NCBI GenBank assembly: GCA_963728825.1
Contig: CAVSLA010000005.1
Coordinates: 62,001-126,000 of the forward strand
Source of the DNA: CAVREM01 sp963728825
Lineage (GTDB): Bacteria; Acidobacteriota; Vicinamibacteria; Vicinamibacterales; CAVVIG01
Direction of reading: 5' to 3'
DNA length: 64,000 bases
The notes under the pieces are model-generated. The model saw nothing but the letters and a program-made list of their open reading frames with translations, was not told the origin of the DNA and did no database searches. Position 1 is the stretch's first letter. Every line of letters starts with the position of its first letter. The position numbers were made by a program, and so were the translations under genes. Shown here one piece after another: positions 1 to 7,247 of the stretch.

Positions 1-136
1 CACGAAGAAGACGAGCAGGGCCGAGGCCTGAACGAGCCAGAAAATGATGACGGTCAGCGATTTGATCAAGCCGATCTCCCTGGCGACGAGTAAACGCGTA
101 AAGAGGTCCGTAATCTTTTTCGGTCGCTCCGCTCAT
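1..136 (-). CDS. Partial membrane protein at the left edge (frameshift suspected)
   Basis: The minus strand has an ATG at 136-134 just downstream of the permease stop. The frame from this ATG gives a hydrophilic peptide. A one-base shift near the start gives KKITDLFTRLLVAREIGL followed by a clear hydrophobic helix (LTVIIFWLVQASALLVFFV) that runs off the window. The second frame looks more like a real protein, so I suspect a start-proximal frameshift, in line with the two breaks in the next gene. The family cannot be identified from about 45 residues. Confidence 0.3.
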   Translation of the reverse strand, partial: MSGATEKDYGPLYAFTRRQGDRLDQIADRHHFLARSGLGPARLLR

Positions 137-165
137 GAGAAGAGGGGGTACGGCCGCTTTTGCAC

Positions 166-1356
166 TCAGAGGTCCCGAGAGCGGTCGCGATCGGCAGCCG
201 CGCGGCGCGGATGGCCGGAAACAGGCCGCCGATGAAGCCCATCGCCAGCGCATAGGCCAGGCCGGTGAGCAGCAGCCACCGCGTCACGCGAAACGCGAAC
301 GCCACCTGGCTGAACGTCTGGAAGTTCATCGTCGAGGTCTGGTAGCCGTTGAAGCCGACGTAGGCAATCGTGCCGCCGATGATGCCGCCAATCGCGCCGA
401 GCGTCATCGATTCGCCGAGCACCGAGACCAGCACCGCCGCGGTATTGAACCCGAGTGCCCGCAGCGTCGCAATCTCGCGGGCCCGCGTCGCCACTGCCGT
501 GTACATCGTCAGAATCGCGCCGAACACCGCGCCGATGCCCATCAGCGCGGCAATGCCGAAGCCGATTGTCTGAATCAGCTGCGTCATCATCTGCGATTGC
601 GCAGCATAGTACTCGTTCTCGCGCCGCACCATCACGTTCAATTGCGGGTTGGTGGTCAGCCAGTCGCTGAACGCGCTGAACGAATCTTCGCGAGTCGAGC
701 CGCGCCAGCACCACCTGAAACGAGTTGCCGCGCCGGTAGACGCCCTGCAGCGTCCGCGCGTCAGCCCAGATCTCGGTCTCGGCGACGCCGCCATCAGCTT
801 CGAAAATCCCGACGACCTGCCACTGATTCTGACCGGAGTCGATGGTGTCGCCGACGTTGGTGCTGACGAACTGTCCGTGTGCGCCGCGACCGGCGATCAC
901 TTCGTTGGTGCCGAACTGGAACATCCGCCCGTCGACGATCGACACTTCCTCCCGCGCCGTGACCCCCTGCGGCTCGATGCCGCGCATCGGCACGTTGGCC
1001 GGCTTGTCGGGGCTCGAACGCTTCGGCAGGTCGATGACCACGTACAGCTCGGCCGAGGCGAGCGCCGTCTGGCCGTCGCGGCTGATGCCCGGCGCCTGCT
1101 TGATGACGTCGGCGTCGGGCCCCTCGAACCCGCTGGTCATCTCGCTGTCCGACCCGCTGCGCAGCACCAGCGCCCGGCGCGGGGATCCCGCTTCCTCGAG
1201 TGCGGCGCCGAATCCGGCGGCAATCGACAGCACCGAGACGAACACCACCACCACTCCGGCGATGCCGACGATCGCGACGGCCGACGAGCTCAACCGCTGC
1301 GGAATGGTCCGCACGCTCAACGCGAGAACTGCCGCCACCTGTCGTAACCAGCTCAC
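166..1356 (-). CDS. MacB/FtsX-type ABC transporter permease, frameshifted twice
   Basis: Inner-membrane permease of the MacB/LolCE superfamily. It has an N-terminal transmembrane helix (VAIVGIAGVVVVFVSVLSIAAGF), a large periplasmic MacB-PCD-like domain, then three C-terminal helices including MGIGAVFGAILTMYTAVATR and the family motif AREIATLRALGFN. The reading frame shifts near position 697 (from ...VLARLD to EDSFSAFSDWL...) and shifts back near 180 (from ...LPIATAL to RDL-stop). The two shifts compensate, so the nominal open frame has a nonsense middle of about 170 residues. Motifs on both sides are intact, so base-call errors are the likely cause. It is the last gene of the adaptor-ATPase-permease-permease set and probably forms the transmembrane unit with its neighbour. 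Confidence 0.75.
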   Translation of the reverse strand: MSWLRQVAAVLALSVRTIPQRLSSSAVAIVGIAGVVVVFVSVLSIAAGFGAALEEAGSPRRALVLRSGSDSEMTSGFEGPDADVIKQAPGISRDGQTALASAELYVVIDLPKRSSPDKPANVPMRGIEPQGVTAREEVSIVDGRMFQFGTNEVIAGRGAHGQFVSTNVGDTIDSGQNQWQVVGIFEADGGVAETEIWADARTLQGVYRRGNSFQVVLARLDSRRFVQRVQRLADHQPAIERDGAARERVLCCAIADDDAADSDNRLRHCRADGHRRGVRRDSDDVHGSGDAGPRDCDAAGTRVQYRGGAGLGARRIDDARRDWRHHRRHDCLRRLQRLPDLDDELPDVQPGGVRVSRDAVAAAHRPGLCAGDGLHRRPVSGHPRRAAADRDRSRDL

Positions 1357-1449
1357 AACGACTACCTCTCCAGTCGTTCTCGTTCTCGTTACGTTCTACG
1401 TTCTCACGTTCTACGTTCTACGAACCTCGAACGACCGAACGACGCGTTT
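1357..1449. repeat. GTTCTACG-type short tandem repeat between two permease genes
   Basis: The gap between the two permeases holds, at about 1376-1440, imperfect tandem copies of 7-8 bp units of the type GTTCTCG, GTTCTAC and CGTTCTACG, ending in the related GAACCTCGAACGACCGAACG. The composition differs clearly from coding DNA and no ORF or T-tract hairpin is seen. It belongs to the class of short-unit intergenic repeats found in other gaps of this window. Confidence 0.7.
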
Positions 1450-2607
1450 TTAGACTCTCCTGAGCGCGTCGGTAATGCGCAGGCGCATCGCCGCGACCGC
1501 CGGCATCATCCCGGCCAGCGCGCCCATGACGATCATCAGCACGACACCGAACAGCACGTCGCGCCCCGGCAGCACGAAAATCGGCAGCATGCCGTTGGTC
1601 GGGTCGCCCCCGAGGGTGATCACCATCCAGGCGAGGCCGAGACCCAGACCGCCGCCGACGATCACGATGAACATCGACTCGGCGAGAACGAGCGCAAGAA
1701 TCGCGCCGCCGGTGAAGCCGAGCGTCTTCAGCACCGCGAGCTCGCTGGTCCGCTCGCGCACCGACTGCGCCATCGTGCTCGCCGCCACCAGGCCGAACAT
1801 GAACAGCACCACCGACGAGATCGCCACCATGATCGCGCCGATGTCGCCGATCTGCGTGGCAAATCCTTCGACGAACCCTTTCTCGGTGGTGGTCCGCGTC
1901 TCGGCCGGGGAATTGGCGAACATATCGTCGAACTTGCGGCTCAGCTCGACCGCCTGCGACGGATCGCCGATGCGCACCACGTACCAGCCGACGTTGCCAT
2001 CGGCGAAATTGGCGGCGGTGTTCTCGACGAGATAGTCGTACTGGAAGAAGAACTGGGTCTTGTCGACGCCGTCACCGGCATCGTAGATCCCCGAGATGTT
2101 GAACTCCCAGCCGGAGCCGGGCTTGGGCTGATAGATGGTGCTGCGCAGCGGCACGCGGTCGCCGACCTTCCACTCGAGACGCTCCGCCAGATCCCGGCCG
2201 ACGATCGCGCCCTGCCGATCGCCCATCCAGGCCTTGAGGTGCTCGGGCGGCACGACGAACTCCTGGTAGACGCGCACCCAGGTTTCCGGCTCGACCGCAA
2301 TCGTCGTCAGCGGCGAGGTCTGGTCCCGGTACATGCCGTTGAACCAGGTCTGATGGGTGACCGTTTCGACGCCGGGCACCCGTTCGAGCTCGGCCTTGTA
2401 CGAAAACGGCAGCGGCATGATCAGCGTGATCTTGTTGATCAGGACCAGCCGGTCGAGGCCGGCGACCTCGACGCCGAAGCTGAACGCCCCGCGGATCGTC
2501 ATCAGCACGCCGAACAGCAGAAACGCGATGAAGATCGACAGGAGCGTGAAGGTCGTCCGGAACTTCCGCCGCCAGACGTTCTTCCAGATGAGCGGGAGGT
2601 ATTTCAT
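1450..2607 (-). CDS. MacB/FtsX-type ABC transporter permease
   Basis: A 385-residue inner-membrane permease with the MacB layout. An N-terminal helix at about residues 17-35 (TTFTLLSIFIAFLLFGVLM) is followed by a periplasmic MacB-PCD domain (about 45-255). Three C-terminal helices include MVAISSVVLFMFGLVAASTM, the conserved motif RTSELAVLKTLGFTGGAILA, and a last helix (FGVVLMIVMGALAGMMPAVAA). Such permeases pair with LolD/MacB ATPases and use ATP to move lipoproteins, antibiotics or peptides across the envelope by mechanotransmission. The ATPase gene ends 13 bp upstream, and a second permease lies downstream, suggesting a heterodimer. The substrate cannot be told from sequence. Confidence 0.88.
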   Translation of the reverse strand: MKYLPLIWKNVWRRKFRTTFTLLSIFIAFLLFGVLMTIRGAFSFGVEVAGLDRLVLINKITLIMPLPFSYKAELERVPGVETVTHQTWFNGMYRDQTSPLTTIAVEPETWVRVYQEFVVPPEHLKAWMGDRQGAIVGRDLAERLEWKVGDRVPLRSTIYQPKPGSGWEFNISGIYDAGDGVDKTQFFFQYDYLVENTAANFADGNVGWYVVRIGDPSQAVELSRKFDDMFANSPAETRTTTEKGFVEGFATQIGDIGAIMVAISSVVLFMFGLVAASTMAQSVRERTSELAVLKTLGFTGGAILALVLAESMFIVIVGGGLGLGLAWMVITLGGDPTNGMLPIFVLPGRDVLFGVVLMIVMGALAGMMPAVAAMRLRITDALRRV

Positions 2608-2620
2608 GTTTCTTGCCTCA

Positions 2621-3322
2621 TCACCGCGCGACGGCCTGCTGGGCGTCGGCCAGCACGCCTTTTTCGAGATGCAGAGTGCGACGGGCGCGGTCGGCGGCGT
2701 GGGGATCGTGCGTCACCATGATGATCGTCTTGCCGTGATCGCGGTTCAGGGCCTGCAGCAGATCGAGAATCTCGTCGCCGGCCTTGCGATCGAGGTCGCC
2801 GGTCGGCTCGTCGCAGAGCAGCAGCGTCGGATCGGTGACGATCGCCCGGGCGATGCCGACGCGCTGTTCCTGGCCGCCGGACAGCTGCCGTGGATAGTGC
2901 CGCGCGCGCTCCGCGAGCCCGACCACCTTCAGCGCGATGCCGACCCGCTTCATGCGATCGCGCTTGGAGAGCCGCGTCAGCAGCAGCGGCAGCTCGACGT
3001 TCCGTTCCGCCGTCAGCACCGGCAGCAGGTTGTAGAGCTGAAAGACGAAGCCGATGTTCTGCGACCGCCAGCGCGACAGCTGGCTGCCGCCCAGGCGCCC
3101 GATGTTGACGCCACCCACTTCCACCAGGCCGCCGGTCGGCGAATCCAGACCACCCATCAAATTGAGCAGCGTCGTCTTGCCGGAGCCGGACGGGCCCATC
3201 AGCGCGAGGAAGTCGCCCGCCGGAATATCGAGGTTGACACCCTTCAGCACGTCGATGCGCTCGCTGCCGCGCGTGAAGTGCTTGTGAACGTCACGGATCT
3301 TGACGAGAGCATCGTTCGCCAT
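2621..3322 (-). CDS. ABC transporter ATP-binding protein, MacB/LolD family
   Basis: A 233-residue nucleotide-binding subunit that powers the two FtsX-type permeases encoded downstream. Visible motifs are Walker A GPSGSGKT (43-50), Q-loop (about 95), signature LSGGQ (147-151), Walker B LLLCDEPTGDLD (167-178) and the switch histidine H205. The motif after the signature reads QEQRV instead of the usual QQQRV. Length and the short FTRGSERIDVLKGVNLDI start match the LolD/MacB subfamily. The start ATG lies 4 nt after the adaptor stop, so the two are probably translationally coupled in one operon. Confidence 0.92.
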   Translation of the reverse strand: MANDALVKIRDVHKHFTRGSERIDVLKGVNLDIPAGDFLALMGPSGSGKTTLLNLMGGLDSPTGGLVEVGGVNIGRLGGSQLSRWRSQNIGFVFQLYNLLPVLTAERNVELPLLLTRLSKRDRMKRVGIALKVVGLAERARHYPRQLSGGQEQRVGIARAIVTDPTLLLCDEPTGDLDRKAGDEILDLLQALNRDHGKTIIMVTHDPHAADRARRTLHLEKGVLADAQQAVAR

Positions 3323-3326
3323 ATTT

Positions 3327-4556
3327 TCACTTCACCACGATCTTCGCGCCGCTCGCCAGCGCCGCGGGCGGAGAGACGACCACCTTCTCGCCCGGACGCA
3401 GGCCCGCGACCACTTCGAGGCGATCGCCGTCCATGCCGCCGGTTCGCACGGCGCGCCGTTCCACGGTGTCGCCGGTCACCACGAACGCGTGCGCCTGATC
3501 GCCTTCGCTGCGAACGGCCGCTTTCGGCACGAGCGTCACCGGCTGCGCCTGCGACGTGGCGGCGGGCGACGCGGCGTCCGGATTGCGCAGGAAGGTGACC
3601 TTGACGCCCATGTCCGGCAGGATGCGCGGGTCGAGCTCGTCGAAGCCAATGCGGACGAGCACCGTGGCCTTCTGCCGATCGGCCGCGGGAATCGTCGTGA
3701 TGACCCGCGACGGAATCTGCCACTCCGGATAGGCGTTCAGCACCGCGCTGACCTTCTGATTCGGCTGCACGCGGTTGATGTAGCTCTCGTTGACGTCGAC
3801 CTCGATTTCGAGCGATCGCATGTCGACGATCGTGCAGATGCCAGTCCGCGTGAAGCCGCCGCCCGCCGAGACCGGCGACACCATTTCGCCCGGCTGCGCA
3901 TCCTTCGAAATCGCCACGCCGCTGAACGGCGCGCGGATGATGGTGTTGTCCAGGTTGGTGCGTTCGAGCTCGGCCTGCCGTTCCGAGACACTCACCTGCT
4001 CGCGCGCCGCGGCGATCCGCGCGTCGAGCGAATCGACTTCTGCCTGCGCTTTGTCGACCTCGGCCTGAGTCGAGAGTTGATCCTTCACGAGCTGCAGGGT
4101 GCGGCCGAGCGATACCCTGGCTTCCGCCAGCCGCACTTCGCTCTCGCGCATCGCGCCCCGCGCCGCCTCGGCTTGCGCCTGGGCCAACGCCAGCGCGGCC
4201 CGCGAGGTGGCGTCGTCGAGCCGCGCGAGAATCTGCCCCTCGCGCACCGCCATCCCCTCCTCGACGTTGACTTCGACCACTTTGCCGGTGATCTTCGACG
4301 ACACGGTCGCGCGGCGGCGGGCGGTGACGTAGCCCGACGCATTCAGGACCGCCGCCTGCACGCCGACGGCACGCTCCGAGACGGTCGCGGTTTCGACTTC
4401 GACCGGGCGCTCTCGGGTGACGAACCGCCACGCCGCGACGCCGCCGGCGCCGAGCGCCAGCAGCAGCACGCCCCAGACGATCCAGCGCGACAGGCCTGCG
4501 TGCTCAGGTTCGCGCTCGATCCGCAGCGCCGCCAGTTCGTCTTTGAGGTCAGGCAT
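3327..4556 (-). CDS. HlyD/MacA-type periplasmic adaptor subunit
   Basis: A 409-residue membrane-fusion protein that would link the inner-membrane ABC permeases to an outer-membrane channel. It has a cytoplasmic N-terminus, one helix at about residues 26-46 (RWIVWGVLLLALGAGGVAAW), a split lipoyl-like domain (VVEVNVEEGMAVREGQILARLDD and SGVAISKDAQPGEMVS), an intervening alpha-hairpin with heptad-like AQAEAARG and QAEVDSLDARIAAAREQ segments, then beta-barrel and membrane-proximal domains ending in PGEKVVVSPPAAL. It is the first gene of the efflux set, just after a hairpin terminator that separates it from the sigma/TlpA genes. No TolC-type gene is nearby, so the outer channel must come from elsewhere. 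Confidence 0.9.
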   Translation of the reverse strand: MPDLKDELAALRIEREPEHAGLSRWIVWGVLLLALGAGGVAAWRFVTRERPVEVETATVSERAVGVQAAVLNASGYVTARRRATVSSKITGKVVEVNVEEGMAVREGQILARLDDATSRAALALAQAQAEAARGAMRESEVRLAEARVSLGRTLQLVKDQLSTQAEVDKAQAEVDSLDARIAAAREQVSVSERQAELERTNLDNTIIRAPFSGVAISKDAQPGEMVSPVSAGGGFTRTGICTIVDMRSLEIEVDVNESYINRVQPNQKVSAVLNAYPEWQIPSRVITTIPAADRQKATVLVRIGFDELDPRILPDMGVKVTFLRNPDAASPAATSQAQPVTLVPKAAVRSEGDQAHAFVVTGDTVERRAVRTGGMDGDRLEVVAGLRPGEKVVVSPPAALASGAKIVVK

Positions 4557-4571
4557 TCAGGAGACGGAGGT

Positions 4572-4599
4572 GAAAAAGAAAACGGGGCATAAGCCCCGT
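4572..4599 (-). terminator. Rho-independent terminator-like hairpin
   Basis: On the minus strand the 7-bp stem ACGGGGC/GCCCCGT with loop TTAT (4582-4599) is followed by TTTTCTTTTT. It lies between the small ORF at 4646 and the adaptor gene, so it should end the sigma-factor transcript. Its flanking sequence resembles the REP-like palindromes elsewhere in the window. Confidence 0.6.
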
Positions 4600-4645
4600 A
4601 CCGACTGATAAATCGTAAGACGGCAGGCAGGCAGCCGATGTTCCT

Positions 4646-4870
4646 CTAGCCTTCTTCCTCGAATTCCTCTTCCTCGGCCGGCCCGAGCCTCGTCGACGGA
4701 CGCAACGCCTCGCGATAGTCGAAGAGCGGCAGATCGCGCACGTGCAGCGGCAGGGTGCAGGCCGGCGACTTCTCGTCGACGACCACGGTCACCGGACTGC
4801 CTTCAACGCCGTCGCGGAACGTGATGCGGCAGCCGCAAGCCAGCCGAGCGTGAGTGAACCCCTTCAGCAT
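4646..4870 (-). CDS. Small hypothetical protein, acidic tail
   Basis: A 74-residue protein of unknown function. A short basic N-terminus carries CGCRITFRDG, a third cysteine lies at about residue 38 (ACTLPLHVRD), and the C-terminus is strongly acidic (EEEEFEEEG). The three cysteines plus a histidine could bind a metal, but no family is recognised. It starts 25 bp downstream of the TlpA stop on the same strand and ends just before a terminator, so it is probably the last gene of the sigma-anti-sigma-TlpA unit. Plausible reading frame and codon use support it as real. Confidence 0.5.
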   Translation of the reverse strand: MLKGFTHARLACGCRITFRDGVEGSPVTVVVDEKSPACTLPLHVRDLPLFDYREALRPSTRLGPAEEEEFEEEG

Positions 4871-4895
4871 TCAGCCGCCATCATATCACGCGGAC

Positions 4896-5441
4896 CTAGA
4901 GCAGCTGTTTGATCTGGTTCTCGAACGTTTCCTTCGACGTCATGCCTTCGTGTTTGCCGCAAATCCGTCCGTCGCGCGAAATGATCACCGTCGTCGGTAC
5001 ACCGAAGACCGGTCCCAGCGCGTCGGTGACATCGTCGCGGCCGAGGCCCTGCAGCACCGGGTAATTCATCTTCATCTCGGCGGCGAACGGCTGCAGCTGC
5101 TCGGCCTTGTCGTCGATGGAGATGCCGACGACCTGGAACCCCTGCGGTCCGTACTGGTTCTGCATCTCGACGAAGCCGGGAATCTCGACTTTGCACGGCC
5201 CGCACCAGGTCGCCCAGAAATCCACCAGCAGCACCTTGCCTTTGAAGCTGGCGAGCGTCACGTCCTTGTCGTGCATGTCCTTCAACGTGAAGTCGAGATT
5301 GGCGGGCTTGGCTTCGAGCGGACAGGCCTCCGCGCTGAGCGGATGATCGTCGGTGTGGCGCAGCCACGGCAGCGACGAGGTAATCGCGACCGCGGCGAGC
5401 GCCGCCGCGCCGACACCGGCAAGAGCCCATCTCATTCGCAT
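4896..5441 (-). CDS. TlpA-family periplasmic thiol-disulfide oxidoreductase
   Basis: A 181-residue thioredoxin-fold protein. An N-terminal hydrophobic segment (about 5-25, ALAGVGAAALAAVAITSSL) acts as signal or anchor. The catalytic motif WCGPC has cysteines at 80 and 83 within LLVDFWATWCGPCKVEIP. The cis-proline region is FGVPTTVIISRDG. TlpA/ResA proteins reduce or exchange disulfides in exported proteins, for example in cytochrome maturation. The AhpC-TSA-like core (residues 48-175) is complete. It lies 77 bp after the anti-sigma gene, so its expression may follow the sigma factor. Confidence 0.9.
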   Translation of the reverse strand: MRMRWALAGVGAAALAAVAITSSLPWLRHTDDHPLSAEACPLEAKPANLDFTLKDMHDKDVTLASFKGKVLLVDFWATWCGPCKVEIPGFVEMQNQYGPQGFQVVGISIDDKAEQLQPFAAEMKMNYPVLQGLGRDDVTDALGPVFGVPTTVIISRDGRICGKHEGMTSKETFENQIKQLL

Positions 5442-5518
5442 ATCGATTCTCCGTACATTTTTCTTCCCACGCCTTCGGCCTCGAGCCCCACGCCTGCGGC
5501 GCCGGGGTCTCGAATGAA

Positions 5519-6307
5519 TTATTGCAGCCGCTCGTGAATAAATGCCGCAATCCGCTCGAGCTCCTGCCGGGATTTGCGTGCAATGACGACGAAGGTGCGA
5601 TCACCGCTCGACCAGATCGCCGCCTGATGACCGAGCACGCCGAGATGCTCCTCGGCGCGCTGCTTGCGCGGCAGCATGAACACCGACACCGTGCTGCCCC
5701 CGTGGCGGTACATGATGTGTGCGACCGCCCCTTCGCCGTAGAGGCACGGGCGCGCGCCGATCAATTCCAATCCGGCTTCCTCCGGCTCCGCGGGCAGCTG
5801 CGCGTGCCAGCCGAACTGCGACGCCATCGAGCTCTCGACCACGGCAGCGGACTGCGCGGTGCCGGCGAGGGAATTCACCACCGCACATTTCAGATGATCA
5901 GCGGTCAACTCGGCGGCCATCACGCGTGTCGAGATCTGCGTCATGCGGTAGAGAAACGCGCCGCCGACGATCAGGACCAGCATCGCGGCGATGGCCAGCG
6001 GCGCGAGGCGCGCGCGCCAGGTGGGGACGGAGATCTTTTCCGACCCGGTCCGGTCGGAAAACATCCCCGTCCCCATTTTCGCGAGCAGGGCGCAGCGCGC
6101 GTGCAGGGCGTCTGGGGCGGGGGTGCGCAGCTCGATCTGCTGCGTCTGCATCGCCTCGCGCACGGTGCGCTCGGCGGCGATTCGTGCGCGGCACGGCGGG
6201 CAGGCGGCGGTGTGATCGTCCACGGACTGCGCGTCGGCAGCCGGCAGCTCACCGTCGACGTACGGGGTCGCCAGCTGATCGATCGCCGCGCAGTCAGCCT
6301 TGCTCAC
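5519..6307 (-). CDS. Anti-sigma factor with zinc-finger (zf-HC2) domain
   Basis: A 262-residue membrane anti-sigma factor. The N-terminal zinc-binding anti-sigma domain shows H32-x3-C36-x2-C39 (DDHTAACPPCRARI), with C6 upstream. One transmembrane helix follows at about residues 102-121 (LAIAAMLVLIVGGAFLYRM), and then a periplasmic domain of about 135 residues (ending ELERIAAFIHERLQ). By family analogy the cytoplasmic part holds the cognate ECF sigma factor until a signal reaches the periplasmic part. The start GTG at 6307 overlaps the sigma stop (GTGA), indicating translational coupling. Confidence 0.85.
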   Translation of the reverse strand: MSKADCAAIDQLATPYVDGELPAADAQSVDDHTAACPPCRARIAAERTVREAMQTQQIELRTPAPDALHARCALLAKMGTGMFSDRTGSEKISVPTWRARLAPLAIAAMLVLIVGGAFLYRMTQISTRVMAAELTADHLKCAVVNSLAGTAQSAAVVESSMASQFGWHAQLPAEPEEAGLELIGARPCLYGEGAVAHIMYRHGGSTVSVFMLPRKQRAEEHLGVLGHQAAIWSSGDRTFVVIARKSRQELERIAAFIHERLQ

Positions 6308-6933
6308 GATCGGCCGCCCACCGCGACGTTCTGAGTGTTTTTCAGTCGCTGAAACAGCATCCGGCGGCCGCGCGAGATACGCGACATGACGGTGCCGACT
6401 GGAATCTCGAGCATGCCGGCGATTTCGGCATACGAAAACTCTTCCACATCACGTAACCAGACGGCCTGCCGGAAATTGTCGGGGAGCGCGTCGATGGCGG
6501 CCTGGAGCTCGGGCGCCAGCGTGGCGCGGATGAGCAGCGTCTCGGGGGTTTCCGCCGAGCCGTCCACCCGCACGTCCGCGACCCGATCGACCGTGTCGCT
6601 GTCGATGGTCACGTGGTCGCGCGCGCGGTCGCGGGCCCGGTTGCGCGCGGTGTTATGGAGAATGGTGAACAGCCAGGCGCGCAGATTCGTCCCTGGCTCG
6701 AAGCTGTCGGCGGCGCGAAAGGCTCTCAGATACGTTTCCTGCACCAAATCCTCGGCATCCGCTGGCACACGCGTCAGACGCAACGCCGCGCGATACAGGC
6801 CATCAAGGTAGGTCAGCGCCTCGGCCTCGAACGACCCCGACCGCGAAGGTCGGGACCCGGGCTTGGGAGCTGCCGGTCTGGCCGTCCGAATGCGCATCGT
6901 GCCGCGCGCCGTGAGGTTACAACCCCGGCGCAT
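6304..6933 (-). CDS. RNA polymerase ECF-type sigma-70 factor
   Basis: A 209-residue ECF sigma factor. Region 2 is visible as FEAEALTYLDGLYRAALRLTRVPADAEDLVQETYLRAFRA, with the -10-recognising part GTNLRAWLFTILHNTARN. Region 4 has LPDNFRQAVWLRDVEEFSYAEIAGMLEIPVGTVMSRISRGR, a helix-turn-helix for the -35 element. The N-terminal 30 residues are basic and may be a leader or a too-early start; another start lies around residue 13. It is the first gene of the minus-strand operon with its anti-sigma factor and a TlpA protein, which suggests an envelope or redox stress role. Confidence 0.9.
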   Translation of the reverse strand: MRRGCNLTARGTMRIRTARPAAPKPGSRPSRSGSFEAEALTYLDGLYRAALRLTRVPADAEDLVQETYLRAFRAADSFEPGTNLRAWLFTILHNTARNRARDRARDHVTIDSDTVDRVADVRVDGSAETPETLLIRATLAPELQAAIDALPDNFRQAVWLRDVEEFSYAEIAGMLEIPVGTVMSRISRGRRMLFQRLKNTQNVAVGGRS

Positions 6934-7247
6934 CCTTTCTTATTCCCGCCTTCGCCCGCCCTTGGGCGGGCTACGGCGCGGCAAGCCCGCCGTGATCGAA
7001 TCCTCGTTTACGACGCTACAGCCGCGAATCGCGTGCGAAGGCGGTCAGCGCCATAGCGGGCTCCGTTCCGCCCGCGGAGGCGGACAAACTCAGTATACGT
7101 TTGTCGCCGGGAGGGGTCGGCTATTTCCCGCCGCCGCCAAAATGCGCCATGTTTCCCATCCCTGCGGTTCAGCACGCGCTTTGCAGGGCTCTGCCGGTCA
7201 CAGTAAGATCGCGACAGCTCCGCGTTATCCCTTCCCGAGGTATGTAT
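6934..7247. other. Divergent intergenic region with REP-like palindrome
   Basis: This 314-bp gap separates the divergent sigma-factor and metallopeptidase genes. At about 6953-6975 it holds a 7-bp palindrome GCCCGCC-cttg-GGCGGGC followed by CTACGGCG, and GC-rich inverted segments follow to about 7085 (CTCCGTTCCGCCCGCGGAGGCGG). The right end carries a possible promoter for the plus-strand gene. I see no small ORF with a convincing start and ribosome site here. Confidence 0.6.
7181..7209 (+). promoter_or_regulatory. Possible sigma-70 promoter of the metallopeptidase/barrel gene
   Basis: TTGCAG (7181-7186) and TAAGAT (7204-7209) are separated by exactly 17 bp, resembling a housekeeping promoter with moderate matches. 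It lies about 40 bp upstream of the chosen ATG. Weak matches are common by chance, so this is only a candidate. Confidence 0.35.
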